Shown one piece after another: positions 53,109 to 62,539 of a stretch of DNA of 64,000 bases; position 1 is the first letter of the stretch, and every line of letters begins with the position of its first letter. The notes below the pieces were generated by a model that saw nothing but the letters and a program-made list of their open reading frames with translations, had not been told where the DNA came from and did no database searches. The DNA is from Planctomycetota bacterium (GTDB lineage: Bacteria > Planctomycetota > UBA1135 > JACQFD01). The translations under genes and the position numbers were made by a program. The stretch lies in the NCBI GenBank assembly GCA_016200225.1, contig JACQFD010000039.1, positions 248,001-312,000 on the forward strand, in the 5' to 3' direction.

Positions 53109-54749
53109 CTATTTCGAAACCGGCCGCCGCGGCGCGCGCGCGAATTCGTCGCCGGGGTTGTACGCGGGAACGAACGTCGAATTGGCGAGGCGCAGGCCGA
53201 TACAATAACAAAACTGCGCGAGGCGGGCCGGAGCGACGCAGTCCCACGATGGATCATAATTATCGGAGGGGCGATGATAATGTTCCTTGCGGTAAGTTTC
53301 TTCGCGTTCGCGGCCCCACGATTCGGGATGGCCTTTATACTTGTATCCGGCGCCGACGCTGATCGCGGGTACGCCGATTTTTGCAAAACTAAAGTGGTCC
53401 GAACGGAAGAAATATCCCTGCGCAGGATTTCGATCGTTAATGATCGTAAGCCCGAGTTCGGCGGCGGTATTTTGTATGATTTGCCGCATGGACGAGCGGT
53501 CGTAACCGAGCGGCGCGACTTCGAGGGGATCGCCCGACATCGGCAGTCCGTCCATGTTTAGATTTGCAATAATTTTGGACGGATCGACGGTCGGATGAAA
53601 TGCGAAATATTCGGATCCGCGGAGTCCGCCCTCCTCGGCGGTCACCCATGTAAATAATATCGAGCGCGACGGCCGCGGGCCCTCCGCGAAAACGCGCGCG
53701 ACTTCGAGAAGCGCCGCGCAGCCGCTCGCATTGTCGACGGCGCCATTACAAATCGAGTCGCCATTCTCGGGCGTCGCGAATCCCAAATGATCGTAATGCG
53801 CGGAGAAAATAATATATTCTCCCGCGCGCGCCGGATCCGATCCGGGGAGAACCGCGACGACGTTTTGCGTCGGAATCGGCCGCGTTTTCGCATTCATTTC
53901 GAACGACGCGGAAATATTTGTAGGAATCGCCGCGAATCCCGGCGCCTCGGCCTGCGATCTTAATTTTAAAATGTCGAGTCCCGCGCGCGCGAGCGCATCC
54001 TGCGCCGCGCGTTCCGTGATCCACGCCGCGCACGAAAGCGCGTGCCGGCCCTCGGGTCCCGGATAGGGGCGTTCGCGGCCCCACGAATTGCGGACGACAG
54101 GCCACCCGTAGCCCGCCGCCTCATCTGTATGAATGAGCAGCGCGCCCCCGGCGCCGCGCCGCGTCGCTTCCTCGAATTTATACGTCCATCGGCCATAATA
54201 AGTAAGCGCGGGTCCCGCGAATAATTTACTATTCGGATCGTCGCGCCCGGGCTCGTTTGCGAGAATCAACACTACTTTTCCGCGGACGTCGACGCCCGCG
54301 TAATCGTTCCATTGATATTCTGGAGCTACAATTCCGTAACCTACGAATACGACCTGGCCTTCGAATCGCGTGCTCTCGCGCAAAGTCTCGTCGGCGCCGA
54401 CGAAGTCCTCGAGGTATTTTAACTTTTCGCCGGGTTTGCCCGGACAGTCGAGACTGACCGTGCTCGTCGAAGTTGTATCAATTCCGATCAGCGGAACGTT
54501 TTGATAATAACTATGATTTTCGCCGCCGGGCGCGAGCCGCAGCAGCGCCGCCTGCGTCGCGATGTATTTTGCGGCGAGGTCGCCGCCGCGGGCGCCCGGA
54601 AGCCGGCCCTCGAGCGCGTCGTCCGCGAGGAACGCGACGTGGGCGCGGATGTTTTCGGGGTTGAGTCCGGCGAATTCGCCCGCGTCGCGCGGCGCCGCCG
54701 CGCAGGCCGCGAGAATACAACAAAAAACACCCGGCAGTTTCGTTCGCAT
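53109..54749 (-). CDS. M28-family aminopeptidase with PA domain
   Basis: This 546-residue protein has a lipoprotein-type signal (LPGVFCCILAAC) and an inserted protease-associated domain (about 120-260, with GKVVLILANEP and RRGAGGALLIHTDEA). The M28 zinc peptidase core has ligand motifs FSAHYDHLGF, DNASGCAALLEVA, TAEEGGLRGSEY, NLNMDG and YHRPSDNYDPSW. All five metal-ligand positions are present. It should remove N-terminal amino acids outside the cytoplasm. It follows carA after 19 bases and may share its operon. The start at 54749 is chosen over one at 54914 inside carA. Confidence 0.88.
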   Translation of the reverse strand: MRTKLPGVFCCILAACAAAPRDAGEFAGLNPENIRAHVAFLADDALEGRLPGARGGDLAAKYIATQAALLRLAPGGENHSYYQNVPLIGIDTTSTSTVSLDCPGKPGEKLKYLEDFVGADETLRESTRFEGQVVFVGYGIVAPEYQWNDYAGVDVRGKVVLILANEPGRDDPNSKLFAGPALTYYGRWTYKFEEATRRGAGGALLIHTDEAAGYGWPVVRNSWGRERPYPGPEGRHALSCAAWITERAAQDALARAGLDILKLRSQAEAPGFAAIPTNISASFEMNAKTRPIPTQNVVAVLPGSDPARAGEYIIFSAHYDHLGFATPENGDSICNGAVDNASGCAALLEVARVFAEGPRPSRSILFTWVTAEEGGLRGSEYFAFHPTVDPSKIIANLNMDGLPMSGDPLEVAPLGYDRSSMRQIIQNTAAELGLTIINDRNPAQGYFFRSDHFSFAKIGVPAISVGAGYKYKGHPESWGREREETYRKEHYHRPSDNYDPSWDCVAPARLAQFCYCIGLRLANSTFVPAYNPGDEFARAPRRPVSK

Positions 54750-54768
54750 GGGCCCGGCGGATGCTAAT

Positions 54769-55902
54769 TTAAGAAACCGGATTCGCTTCGACGAGTTCGA
54801 GAAAACGTCCGAATAGATATTGCGAATCCTGCGGGCCCGGCGACGCCTCCGGATGATACTGAACGGAGAAAACCGGCAATTCGCGGTGTCGCATTCCCTC
54901 GATGGAATTATCATTAAGATTACGGTGGGTCACCTGAAGTTCGGCGCAGCGGTCTGCCACGACTTCATACGAATGATTTTGAGAAGTGATTTCGATTTTC
55001 TTAGTTTCCAAATCCTGAACGGGATGATTCGCGCCGTGGTGTCCGAACGGCATTTTTCGCGTCGAGGCGCCGAAGACATGGCCGAGAATCTGGTGTCCGA
55101 GGCAGATGCCGAATATCGGAATCCGGCGTTTCGCGATCGCGCGAATGGTTGGAAAAACGGACGTCACCGCCGCGGGATCGCCCGGGCCGTTCGATAAGAA
55201 TACGCCGTCGGGACGGCACGCGAGAACATCGGTTTCGCTCGTGCGCGCGGGCACGACGGTGACGTCGAAGCCGGTCTCGACGAGCCCGCGGAGAATATTA
55301 CGTTTGATGCCGAAATCGAATGCAACAATTTTGTGGCGCCTGGCCGGACGCCGGCGTTCCTCGCCGGGCGATAAGTTAATATAACCCTCCGTCCAATCGT
55401 AGCGTTTTTCGCAGCTCACGGTCGAAGCGAGATCGACGCCGTCGAGACCCTGCCAGCGCCGCACTTTTTCGAGCAGCGATTTTTCGTTTAAATCTGTTGT
55501 TGATAGTATGCCTTTAACGAGTCCGTCGCGGATTCTTCGTGTTAATAATCGCGTGTCGATCCCTTCGATGGCGACGACGCCGTTGCGGGCGAGATACTCG
55601 GGCAGCGATTCGCGGCTCCGGTAGCTGCTCGGCTGCCGGCACATGTCGCGGACGACGAAAGCTTCCAAGAACGTGCCGCGGCTTTCTTCATCTTCCGGGT
55701 TCGTGCCGTAATTGCCGATGTGCGGATACGTCATTAATACAATTTGTCCGCGGTAGGATGGATCTGTAGCGATCTCCTGATAACCGGACATTGCAGTATT
55801 AAATACAAGTTCGCCGATGCGCTCGCCCGCGGCGCCGCATGCGCGCCCGCGAAACACGAGACCATCGTCGAGGACGAGGAGGGCCGGACCGGATTCCACC
55901 AT
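54769..55902 (-). CDS. carA: Carbamoyl-phosphate synthase small subunit CarA
   Basis: This 377-residue glutamine amidotransferase subunit supplies ammonia to CarB for arginine and pyrimidine synthesis. The N-terminal CPSase domain has VFNTAMSGYQEIATDPSYRG and RDGLVKGILS. The GATase domain has the nucleophile Cys in FGICLGHQILGHVFG (about residue 266) and the His/Glu pair in VQYHPEASPGP. The length is typical (about 360-385). No carB is in the window. Confidence 0.95.
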   Translation of the reverse strand: MVESGPALLVLDDGLVFRGRACGAAGERIGELVFNTAMSGYQEIATDPSYRGQIVLMTYPHIGNYGTNPEDEESRGTFLEAFVVRDMCRQPSSYRSRESLPEYLARNGVVAIEGIDTRLLTRRIRDGLVKGILSTTDLNEKSLLEKVRRWQGLDGVDLASTVSCEKRYDWTEGYINLSPGEERRRPARRHKIVAFDFGIKRNILRGLVETGFDVTVVPARTSETDVLACRPDGVFLSNGPGDPAAVTSVFPTIRAIAKRRIPIFGICLGHQILGHVFGASTRKMPFGHHGANHPVQDLETKKIEITSQNHSYEVVADRCAELQVTHRNLNDNSIEGMRHRELPVFSVQYHPEASPGPQDSQYLFGRFLELVEANPVS

Positions 55903-55983
55903 TTTGCGGCAAAAGGATAACCCATCGCCGCCTCGAAGGAGAAGGACGGCGAGTCGTCGCTCGAAAGCGCCGACGAACGGGGT

Positions 55984-56733
55984 TTACGCGCGCGCGATCA
56001 TGCCGGCGAGGTAACCGGCGCCGAAGCCGTTGTCGATGTTGACGACGGAGACTCCGGCGGCGCAGGAATTCATCATGGTTAACAATGGCGCGATGCCGCC
56101 GAAACTCGCGCCGTAACCGACGCTCGTCGGCACGGCGATGACGGGGCGCCGCACGAGGCCGCCGACGACGGACGCGAGCGCGCCCTCCATTCCGGCGATA
56201 ACAATTATCGCGCGCGCCTTTCGAATTGTAGGAATCAACGGAATCAAACGATGCAAGCCCGCGACGCCGCAGTCGAACGCCGTTTCGACGCGCACGCCGA
56301 ACATCAGGGCGGTGACGCGCGCTTCCTCGGCCACCGGAATGTCGCTCGTTCCGGCAGTTACTATAAATACCATCGATCTGCGGGCGCGTTCGGCGCGCCC
56401 GCGGCGGACGGCGACGATCCGCGCTACATCATAATATTTCGCCTCCGGCGCGATTTCGCGAACCGCCAGAAACGCCTCCTCGGACGCGCGCGTCACGAGG
56501 AGCCGGTCGGTTCGCCGCAGAATGGCCGCGGCGATTTGTGCAATTTGTTTCGGCGACTTGCGCGCTCCAAAGATAACTTCCGGGAATCCGCAGCGCGATT
56601 CGCGGCCCGTGTCGACTCTCGCGAAATGTAAATTTACAGAATCCGTCGTTCGGAGGCGTTCCGCGGCCTCGTCGGGCGCGATTTTTCCGGCCGCGACGCG
56701 CCGCATCAGTAATTTTAATTCTTTTGGATTCAC
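55984..56733 (-). CDS. larB: LarB, nickel-pincer cofactor biosynthesis carboxylase
   Basis: LarB carboxylates the pyridinium ring of nicotinic acid adenine dinucleotide, the first step to the nickel-pincer nucleotide of lactate racemase-type enzymes. This 249-residue protein has the LarB pattern: N-terminal ELKLLMRRVAAGKIAPDEAAE, then GFPEVIFGARKSPKQIAQIA, VTAGTSDIPVAEEARVTA, DCGVAGLHRLI, VVIAGMEGALASVVGGLV-type and PTSVGYGASFGGIAPLLTMM. The C-terminal half is PurE-like. No larC, larE or larA is nearby, so the rest of the pathway must lie elsewhere. It follows tsaD after 16 bases. Confidence 0.92.
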   Translation of the reverse strand: MNPKELKLLMRRVAAGKIAPDEAAERLRTTDSVNLHFARVDTGRESRCGFPEVIFGARKSPKQIAQIAAAILRRTDRLLVTRASEEAFLAVREIAPEAKYYDVARIVAVRRGRAERARRSMVFIVTAGTSDIPVAEEARVTALMFGVRVETAFDCGVAGLHRLIPLIPTIRKARAIIVIAGMEGALASVVGGLVRRPVIAVPTSVGYGASFGGIAPLLTMMNSCAAGVSVVNIDNGFGAGYLAGMIARA

Positions 56734-56749
56734 GGCGGATCGATAAACT

Positions 56750-57778
56750 TTACAATACCGCTCCCGTCGACCGCGCGGCCATGTCGAGACCGTCGCGTCT
56801 GCCGTCCATGTATAACTTCCAACCCATCCCCGCGATCATCGCGGCGTTGTCCGCGCAGAGTTCGGTCCGCGGAATAAACAATTCGACGCCGATGGCGGCG
56901 CAGGATTCGCGCAATTTCGATCGTAACAATTGATTGCACGCGACGCCGCCGCCCGCGATCAGCGCTTTCGCGCCGCACGCGCGCGCGGCCTTCATCGCCG
57001 TTTCGACGAGATGATCGACGGCGGCGCACTGAAACGCGGTCGCGATTTCCGCGACGTCCGCATTGGATAATTCCCGCTTCGTTCCGGCCGGCGGATGGAT
57101 TCGATAACGAACCGCGGTCTTCAATCCGCTGAATGAAAAATCGAACTCTCCGCTCGAAACGCGCGGTTTGTTAAAATTCGCGCCGCGCCGGTTGATATCT
57201 TTTATATCAAATCCTTTCGCCGCGTTTTCGATGCTCGGCCCGCCCGGATAGGCCAGTCCAAGCATCGCGGCGACTTTATCGAACGCCTCTCCGGCCGCAT
57301 CGTCGCACGTCGAACCTAATATTTCGAAATTCGACATCGACTGAAATTGATATAACGCCGTGTGGCCGCCCGACGCGACGAGCGCCACGGAGGGCGACGG
57401 AATTTCGCCGTTTTCCATCGCCGCGGCATACAAATGCGCGGCGAGATGCTCGACGCCGACGATTGGAATATTAAGATACCACGCGAGCGATTTCGCCGCT
57501 GTGACGCCGACCAGCAGCGCGCCGATCAAACCCGGTTCGCGAGTTACGGCGATCAGTTCGATATCGTTTAAAGTTACATTTGCTTTCTCGAGCGCCGATT
57601 GGATCACCGGGAGAATCATTACCAAATGCCCGCGGCTCGCGATCTCGGGAACCACGCCGCGAAACGGCGCGTGGAGTTTCGCCTGCGATGCGACGATCGA
57701 CGAAAGCACCTCCCGACCGTCCCGCACCACGGCCGCGGCCGTTTCGTCGCAGGAGCTTTCGATCCCGAGCGTCAACAT
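56750..57778 (-). CDS. tsaD: tRNA N6-adenosine threonylcarbamoyltransferase TsaD
   Basis: This 342-residue ASKHA-fold enzyme transfers threonylcarbamoyl to A37 of tRNAs. It has the N-terminal TLGIESSCDETAAAVV, VVPEIASRGHLVMILP, metal-binding GVEHLAAHLYA, ALVASGGHTALYQF, and the C-terminal IAGGGVACNQLLRSKL and ADNAAMIAGMGW. All key motifs and the normal length are present. It lies 34 bases after ctpA and 16 before larB. Confidence 0.96.
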   Translation of the reverse strand: MLTLGIESSCDETAAAVVRDGREVLSSIVASQAKLHAPFRGVVPEIASRGHLVMILPVIQSALEKANVTLNDIELIAVTREPGLIGALLVGVTAAKSLAWYLNIPIVGVEHLAAHLYAAAMENGEIPSPSVALVASGGHTALYQFQSMSNFEILGSTCDDAAGEAFDKVAAMLGLAYPGGPSIENAAKGFDIKDINRRGANFNKPRVSSGEFDFSFSGLKTAVRYRIHPPAGTKRELSNADVAEIATAFQCAAVDHLVETAMKAARACGAKALIAGGGVACNQLLRSKLRESCAAIGVELFIPRTELCADNAAMIAGMGWKLYMDGRRDGLDMAARSTGAVL

Positions 57779-57812
57779 CGGAATATTAAATAATCAAAAA
57801 ACAAAATAAATA

Positions 57813-59129
57813 TTACAGCCGCCGGTCCGGCGCGCGGTCGCCGCGTACGAGCGCGAGCGCCGCCTCCATCTGAGGATCGACAAAGAACGACTTTGGAGCC
57901 TGCCGCATGCCGCGCCGCCGCGCGACGTCGGTCTCGTATTTCGCCGGAACGTCGAACCGCGCCAGTCCGTTGATAACAACTCTCCGCTCCTCGCGCGACA
58001 GCCGAACTTCCACGTCGGGGGCGATGCCGCCGGCGCGCGTATCGTTTACATCTTCTTTTCGCGGCCGCTCCAGATTTCGTCCCGACGGCGTAAAGTAATA
58101 TGCAGTCGTTATTTTTACATATGCGTGATTGTCTTCGAATCGTTTCAGCGCCTGCACGACGCCCTTGCCGTACGTCCGTTCGCCGACGACCGCCGCGAGC
58201 CCGTGATCGGAAAGCGCGGCCGTCAACACTTCGCTCGCGGACGCCGTTTCGCCGTTTACTAAAATAACCACCGGCATGCCCGCCAGCGTCGCGCGCTCGG
58301 CGACCGCCGCGTATTTCTTAATATTTTTCCGTCCGCGCGTTTCGTAAATATCGCCGGATTTGATAAATCGGTTGGCGATTTCGGCCGCCGAATCGAGCAC
58401 GCCGCCGCCGTCGAAGCGCAAATCCATGATCAACACTTTCAATCCCTGCGATTTTAACTGTTCAATGGCCGTGTCGAACTGTTGGGGCGTTTCCTCGGAA
58501 AAACTACCGATCCAAAGCCCGCCGATTCCGCGCTTTGGATCTAACATATGCACTTGACGGACCGACGGTTCGCGCATGACGGTTCGCTTAATTTCGACTT
58601 CCCGCGCTTTCGAATCGTCGGGCGCGTGCATCGTAATTCTTACTTTTGTTCCTTCCGGACCGCGGATTCGATCTGTTAATTCAGTATCGAGGATTCGCTC
58701 GACCGGAACTCCGTCAATTGCAATAATCTGCGCGCCCGGAAGGAGTCCCGCTTGTTCGGCCGGCGAGCCCGGCTGCGGAAATAACACTTCGACGGCGTCC
58801 GAAATTTCCGGATCGAGCACGACTCCGATGCCGCCGAAGCGTCCGGTTGTCTCGACCTCCACTTGTTTGGATTCGCGTTCCTCGGGGTAATAACGCGAAT
58901 AGTTATCAAGTCCTTCGACCATTCCGCGAATCGCGTCGCGCGCCAGATCGTCGCCGTTCACCGGTTCCACGTATTCGTCGAAGATGAGATCGCGGACCGC
59001 GAGAAGCCGCGCAAGCTCTCCGTCGGCGGATGCGCGTCTCGTCGCGAGGACACCGAGCGAAATAACCGCGACCAGCGCCAGCGCAAGGCTCGCGATCGAA
59101 AGCAATACTACGGGGTGAATTCGCCACAT
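57813..59129 (-). CDS. ctpA: S41-family C-terminal processing peptidase (CtpA)
   Basis: This 438-residue periplasmic peptidase has an N-terminal membrane anchor or signal (VVLLSIASLALALVAVISLG) and a PDZ domain (about 85-170: RFGGIGVVLDPE..., PAEQAGLLPGAQIIAIDG). The catalytic domain has the Ser in NGETASASEVLTAAL (about residue 298) and the Lys in ERTYGKGVVQ. It degrades or trims exported proteins. First gene of a possible operon ctpA-tsaD-larB-carA-M28. The sequence is typical for the family with no missing residues. Confidence 0.93.
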   Translation of the reverse strand: MWRIHPVVLLSIASLALALVAVISLGVLATRRASADGELARLLAVRDLIFDEYVEPVNGDDLARDAIRGMVEGLDNYSRYYPEERESKQVEVETTGRFGGIGVVLDPEISDAVEVLFPQPGSPAEQAGLLPGAQIIAIDGVPVERILDTELTDRIRGPEGTKVRITMHAPDDSKAREVEIKRTVMREPSVRQVHMLDPKRGIGGLWIGSFSEETPQQFDTAIEQLKSQGLKVLIMDLRFDGGGVLDSAAEIANRFIKSGDIYETRGRKNIKKYAAVAERATLAGMPVVILVNGETASASEVLTAALSDHGLAAVVGERTYGKGVVQALKRFEDNHAYVKITTAYYFTPSGRNLERPRKEDVNDTRAGGIAPDVEVRLSREERRVVINGLARFDVPAKYETDVARRRGMRQAPKSFFVDPQMEAALALVRGDRAPDRRL

Positions 59130-59308
59130 ATCCGGTGATGATGATTATGCGTCAATCGGAGAGAATAATCGCGCGCAACTCATTCCGGGTGTGCAATCAA
59201 CACGTGCGCCGTTTCCAGACGCGATTTCTTCATACCAGCGCGGTGCGATGCCGACAAAATGATTCATACCGATGTGCAATCGACACGGGATCATTGAAAA
59301 TCGGTGAA

Positions 59309-60097
59309 ATGGCCCGCGGTTTGAGGCGCATTGCCAGCATGGTTTCTTGGATATTCGAGACAGCGAATCGACTCGCAAAAAACGCGCTCACGCTTTGCGC
59401 GTGCTGCGGTGTTGCGTCGTTCGCGTCGGTCCAGGATCCGAAATCGCCGGAGTCGCGCGCGACGCCGCGCGAAACGCCTGCGCCGCTGCCGCGCGATCGC
59501 TACAGTTCCACGAAAGCGATGACGCTCGAACGGTTTCGAAGCGTGTTCCAAGGCCTCGACTTGGACAAGAACGGATTATTAACATTAAAAGAAGCGCGCG
59601 CCGGCGGCATGTCCGAATCCGATTATAAACAATACGATCTCGATCATAATCAATTGGTCGGCGCCGATCAGTTCGAATGGTTGTACGCCGCCGAATTGCG
59701 CGGCCGCGGCCAATTGTTCGATTCGGATCTCGCGAAACACCTCGACTCGCTCGACGCCCGCGCGAAAGATCGCAAATGGACGCTGGCGTCGGCGAAACCG
59801 GCGACAAAACCGACTGCGGGCGCGGGATCCAAAGCGGCGCCGAACGAGCCTCCGTCGTCGCTGCCGCGCAATCGTTATGTTCCCGCCGAATCGAAGCCGG
59901 CTCCGGCCGACGGCAGGAATGCTAAAGATCCAAGGAATCCAAAAGATACAAAGGATCCGAGAGAACCTAAAGAATCCAAGGAACCGAAACACGCGCCGCC
60001 AAAACCACTGCCGCCAAATTCACTGCCGCCGCCCCCGTCGCCGAGTCCCGCCCACGGCGGCGGCGCGACGGGCTCGCATCCGTCGCCGAAAAAGTAA
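59309..60097 (+). CDS. Secreted EF-hand protein with Pro/Lys-rich tail
   Basis: The ATG at 59309 gives 262 residues; one at 59339 is an alternative. A hydrophobic segment (NALTLCACCGVASFA) may be a signal. One clear EF-hand, FQGLDLDKNGLLTLKEA (about residues 77-93), is followed by a second calcium-loop-like DLDHNQLVGADQFEWL. The C-terminal 100 residues are low-complexity, with DP/KD/EP repeats (RNPKDTKDPREPKESKEP) and then a Pro-rich end, probably disordered or wall-associated. It resembles exported EF-hand proteins frequent in planctomycetes. Calcium binding is inferred. Confidence 0.65.
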   Translation: MARGLRRIASMVSWIFETANRLAKNALTLCACCGVASFASVQDPKSPESRATPRETPAPLPRDRYSSTKAMTLERFRSVFQGLDLDKNGLLTLKEARAGGMSESDYKQYDLDHNQLVGADQFEWLYAAELRGRGQLFDSDLAKHLDSLDARAKDRKWTLASAKPATKPTAGAGSKAAPNEPPSSLPRNRYVPAESKPAPADGRNAKDPRNPKDTKDPREPKESKEPKHAPPKPLPPNSLPPPPSPSPAHGGGATGSHPSPKK

Positions 60098-60103
60098 AAT
60101 TAA

Positions 60104-60301
60104 CTATTTGACGCGGTCTTGCAGGTTACGAATATAACGATAAATTCCGTAACTGATAAAAAACGGCGCGGACATGAACAGCCCGTAAATGACCGGTCCG
60201 AGGAATCCAAGTTTGCCGCCGATGCCGCACGTCGGGCACGCGGCCGCGGCGGGCGCGAGCGCGAACATAAACAAAATGAGCGCGGGAAGGATGCGTTTCA
60301 T
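60104..60301 (-). CDS. Small membrane protein, last gene of the oxidase cluster (65 aa)
   Basis: This is an unrecognised 65-residue protein: a signal peptide (ILPALILFMFALAPAAA), a short CPTCGIGGKLG segment facing outside, then one membrane helix and a basic end. It starts three bases after the subunit IV stop, so it is co-transcribed with the oxidase genes. The CPTC pair could bind copper or be a thiol-exchange site; that is inference. Confidence 0.6.
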   Translation of the reverse strand: MKRILPALILFMFALAPAAAACPTCGIGGKLGFLGPVIYGLFMSAPFFISYGIYRYIRNLQDRVK

Positions 60302-60304
60302 GAG

Positions 60305-60697
60305 TTATCTCGCCGCGACGAATTTATCGAGAAGTTCCTGCGACACCGGGTCGAGCATGTTCCAATTGGCGTAGAAAAAGCGATAGAATGCCTCGCCGCA
60401 CATCATCACGGCGTAAAAACCGGCGATCGCCGGGAGCATCGCGATGAATTTTAGCCATTTCGTTTCATACTTCAAATGCATGAAGTAAAGACCGACGAGG
60501 CCCGCTTTCACGATCGACAGCATGAACAGCATCGAGCTCGACCATCGCGGCGTGAATGTCAGGAATAATCCCGCCTCGCGCGCGCCGAACTTGCCGCCGT
60601 ATTTTCTATCGATAAATGGAATCGCGACTTCGATCGCCGTCAGGATCGTAAGCGTAAGAAAAATCTTAATATATGTTTTTCGGTCGTGTCCGGCCAT
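60305..60697 (-). CDS. Cytochrome c oxidase subunit IV
   Basis: This 130-residue protein with three membrane helices is of the bacterial COX4/CtaF type (KTYIKIFLTLTILTAIEVAI, MLFMLSIVKAGLVGLYFMHL, KFIAMLPAIAGFYAVM). The VGLYFMHLKYE motif is characteristic. It is a small accessory subunit of aa3/caa3 oxidases. It lies 24 bases after subunit III and three before the 65-residue gene. Confidence 0.83.
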   Translation of the reverse strand: MAGHDRKTYIKIFLTLTILTAIEVAIPFIDRKYGGKFGAREAGLFLTFTPRWSSSMLFMLSIVKAGLVGLYFMHLKYETKWLKFIAMLPAIAGFYAVMMCGEAFYRFFYANWNMLDPVSQELLDKFVAAR

Positions 60698-60721
60698 TGG
60701 AATCGATTCGAGGTTTGTTCG

Positions 60722-61435
60722 TTAAATTAAGTAAATAAATGTAAAAACGAGGATCCAGACAAGATCGACGAAGTGCCAGAACAGGCCGGCGATCTCGAGC
60801 AAATTATAGTATTGGGGCGTGATTTTCTTCTGCCCGAGTCCCTTGAAGAACATGACCAAAAGATAAATGACGCCCGTCGTGACGTGCATGCCGTGGAATC
60901 CGGTGACGAGATAAAAAGTCGACGCGAAGTTGTCGGGAACTCCGGCGAATTTCCATTTCTCGCCCGCCTCCAAATGTTCCGGTTTGACCATGCCCCAGAG
61001 TTTAATTCCCTCGTGGATATTATGGTTGTATTCGTACGCTTGAATTCCGAGGAACGCCATGCCGCCGAGCGCGGTCAGAAACAGCCATCTTAACATTCCG
61101 GATCTGTTGTTTTCGGACGCCGCCGCGAGCGACATCACCATGGCGACCGAACTGCAAATGAGCAGAAACGTCGCGATACCTGTGAGCGCGATGCCGAGGA
61201 CGTCCTGCGGATTCGGCCAGTCGGTATTCTTAATTCTCAAATAACCGTATCCGAGAAGGAGTCCCGCGAACGTGAGACCGTCGGTGACGAGGAACATCCA
61301 CATGGCAATCTTACCATTCGTCGCGGTGCCGAATCCGGCGTCGGGCAACGCGGGCATGCCGTGCCCGTGATCGTCATGGCCGTGATCGTTGTGGCCGTGC
61401 GCATCATGGCCGGCGGCGGCGTGTGTCTGGCTCAT
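60722..61435 (-). CDS. ctaE: Cytochrome c oxidase subunit III
   Basis: This 237-residue subunit III has a His/Asp-rich N-terminal tail (AAGHDAHGHNDHGHDDHGHG) that may bind metal, then six membrane helices with the motifs IAMWMFLVTDGLTFAGLLLG, FLGIQAYEY, TGFHGMHVTTGVIYL and FWHFVDLVWILVFTFIY. It belongs to the aa3/caa3 type. The His-rich extension is unusual. A second, different subunit III lies at the right edge. Confidence 0.9.
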   Translation of the reverse strand: MSQTHAAAGHDAHGHNDHGHDDHGHGMPALPDAGFGTATNGKIAMWMFLVTDGLTFAGLLLGYGYLRIKNTDWPNPQDVLGIALTGIATFLLICSSVAMVMSLAAASENNRSGMLRWLFLTALGGMAFLGIQAYEYNHNIHEGIKLWGMVKPEHLEAGEKWKFAGVPDNFASTFYLVTGFHGMHVTTGVIYLLVMFFKGLGQKKITPQYYNLLEIAGLFWHFVDLVWILVFTFIYLI

Positions 61436-61494
61436 TCGTTAATGAATTAGATAGTTAGTATATGGGAATTCGTTAATATTGGATATTCGGATCT

Positions 61495-61677
61495 TCAACC
61501 GTCGATCTTCGGGAGGTCGCCGGCGCGGAACAGCACGTACCAACAGAGGATGCAAGCCATGGTCAATCCGAGAACCAAAATCGGAATCACGCCGATCCCG
61601 CCGTGGCGATTGAAACCAAAAAACACGACGTAGGGAGTGCAACTCCAAAACAAAAGCCAGAAAGTAGTTTTCCACAT
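61495..61677 (-). CDS. Small membrane protein in the oxidase cluster (60 aa)
   Basis: This is an unrecognised 60-residue protein with two hydrophobic segments (FWLLFWSCTPYVVFFGF and VIPILVLGLTMACILCWYVL) and a short polar end. It lies between sco and subunit III on the same strand. An overlapping frame ending at 61439 is more basic and lacks membrane segments, so this frame is preferred. It may be a small oxidase subunit or assembly factor. Confidence 0.55.
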   Translation of the reverse strand: MWKTTFWLLFWSCTPYVVFFGFNRHGGIGVIPILVLGLTMACILCWYVLFRAGDLPKIDG

Positions 61678-61728
61678 GTTGGTAATGCTTATATATCGGT
61701 GTTCGTCGATAAATTGTTAACGTTCGTA

Positions 61729-62502
61729 TTATTTATGTTTATTGATCGGTTTATTTGGGACTGTCGGATCGAGGCCCTGCAGGTCGACGCCCTCGAGATT
61801 CGCGATCAATCCCATCTCGAACATGAGGCGGTCGATGCCTTCCTTGTCGGGATTGTAAAAACCTCGGACCCACATGTCCTTGTCGACCAAAACGAGCTGC
61901 GCGCCGTGGGCCGCGGAGAGCAGTTCGGCGGCGGCGTTCGATTTTTGCGATTCGAGCGCGCTTTCTTTTTGTTCATTGACGGGCGCCGCACCGTTGTGGG
62001 GACCCATTCCGATTCGGAATCCGTCGATGACTACATTTCGCACGCTTTCGACGGGACCGGTCAGGAAATTCCAATCGCCGCGAGCGTGGTGTTTTTGTGC
62101 ATATTGATCCAAAACGGCGATCGTGTCCGTCGCGGGGTCCACCGTAAAACTAATAAACTGAACGGCGCCTTTCATATTCTTGGCGCGGATGCGGACGCGA
62201 TCCATCGCGCTCGTCAGTTTCGGACAAACCGTCTGACAACTTGTAAATATAAAATTCGCGACCCAGAGTTTGCCGCTCAGTTGTTCGACGCCGAACGGTT
62301 TTCCGTCCTGATCCATTAATGTAAAATTCGGGATCTGTCGTATTTTCGCGGGCGTCGGCGGCAGTTTGATGCTGTACGCCTTGGCGAGCGGAAGTCCCGC
62401 GGCGACGGCCATCAGTACGATCCAAACGGAGCGCCGTCCGACGAGATCGGCGATCACTCGCTCGATTCTGCCTTTGGCGCGGTCGTTTGGATCGTGTTGC
62501 AT
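61729..62502 (-). CDS. SCO1/SenC-type copper chaperone
   Basis: This 257-residue protein has an N-terminal membrane anchor (VWIVLMAVAAGLPLAKAY) and a thioredoxin-like domain with CQTVC (C89/C93 in FIFTSCQTVCPKLTS) and the distal His in AAHGAQLVLVDKDM. Sco proteins deliver copper to the CuA site of subunit II. The residues 160-200 insertion (around GPHNGAAPVNEQKESALESQ) is longer than usual and is His-containing. Its position in the oxidase cluster fits. Confidence 0.9.
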   Translation of the reverse strand: MQHDPNDRAKGRIERVIADLVGRRSVWIVLMAVAAGLPLAKAYSIKLPPTPAKIRQIPNFTLMDQDGKPFGVEQLSGKLWVANFIFTSCQTVCPKLTSAMDRVRIRAKNMKGAVQFISFTVDPATDTIAVLDQYAQKHHARGDWNFLTGPVESVRNVVIDGFRIGMGPHNGAAPVNEQKESALESQKSNAAAELLSAAHGAQLVLVDKDMWVRGFYNPDKEGIDRLMFEMGLIANLEGVDLQGLDPTVPNKPINKHK

Positions 62503-62539
62503 GGCTTCGATATTCGATGGTATTCGATAATTTAATTTA

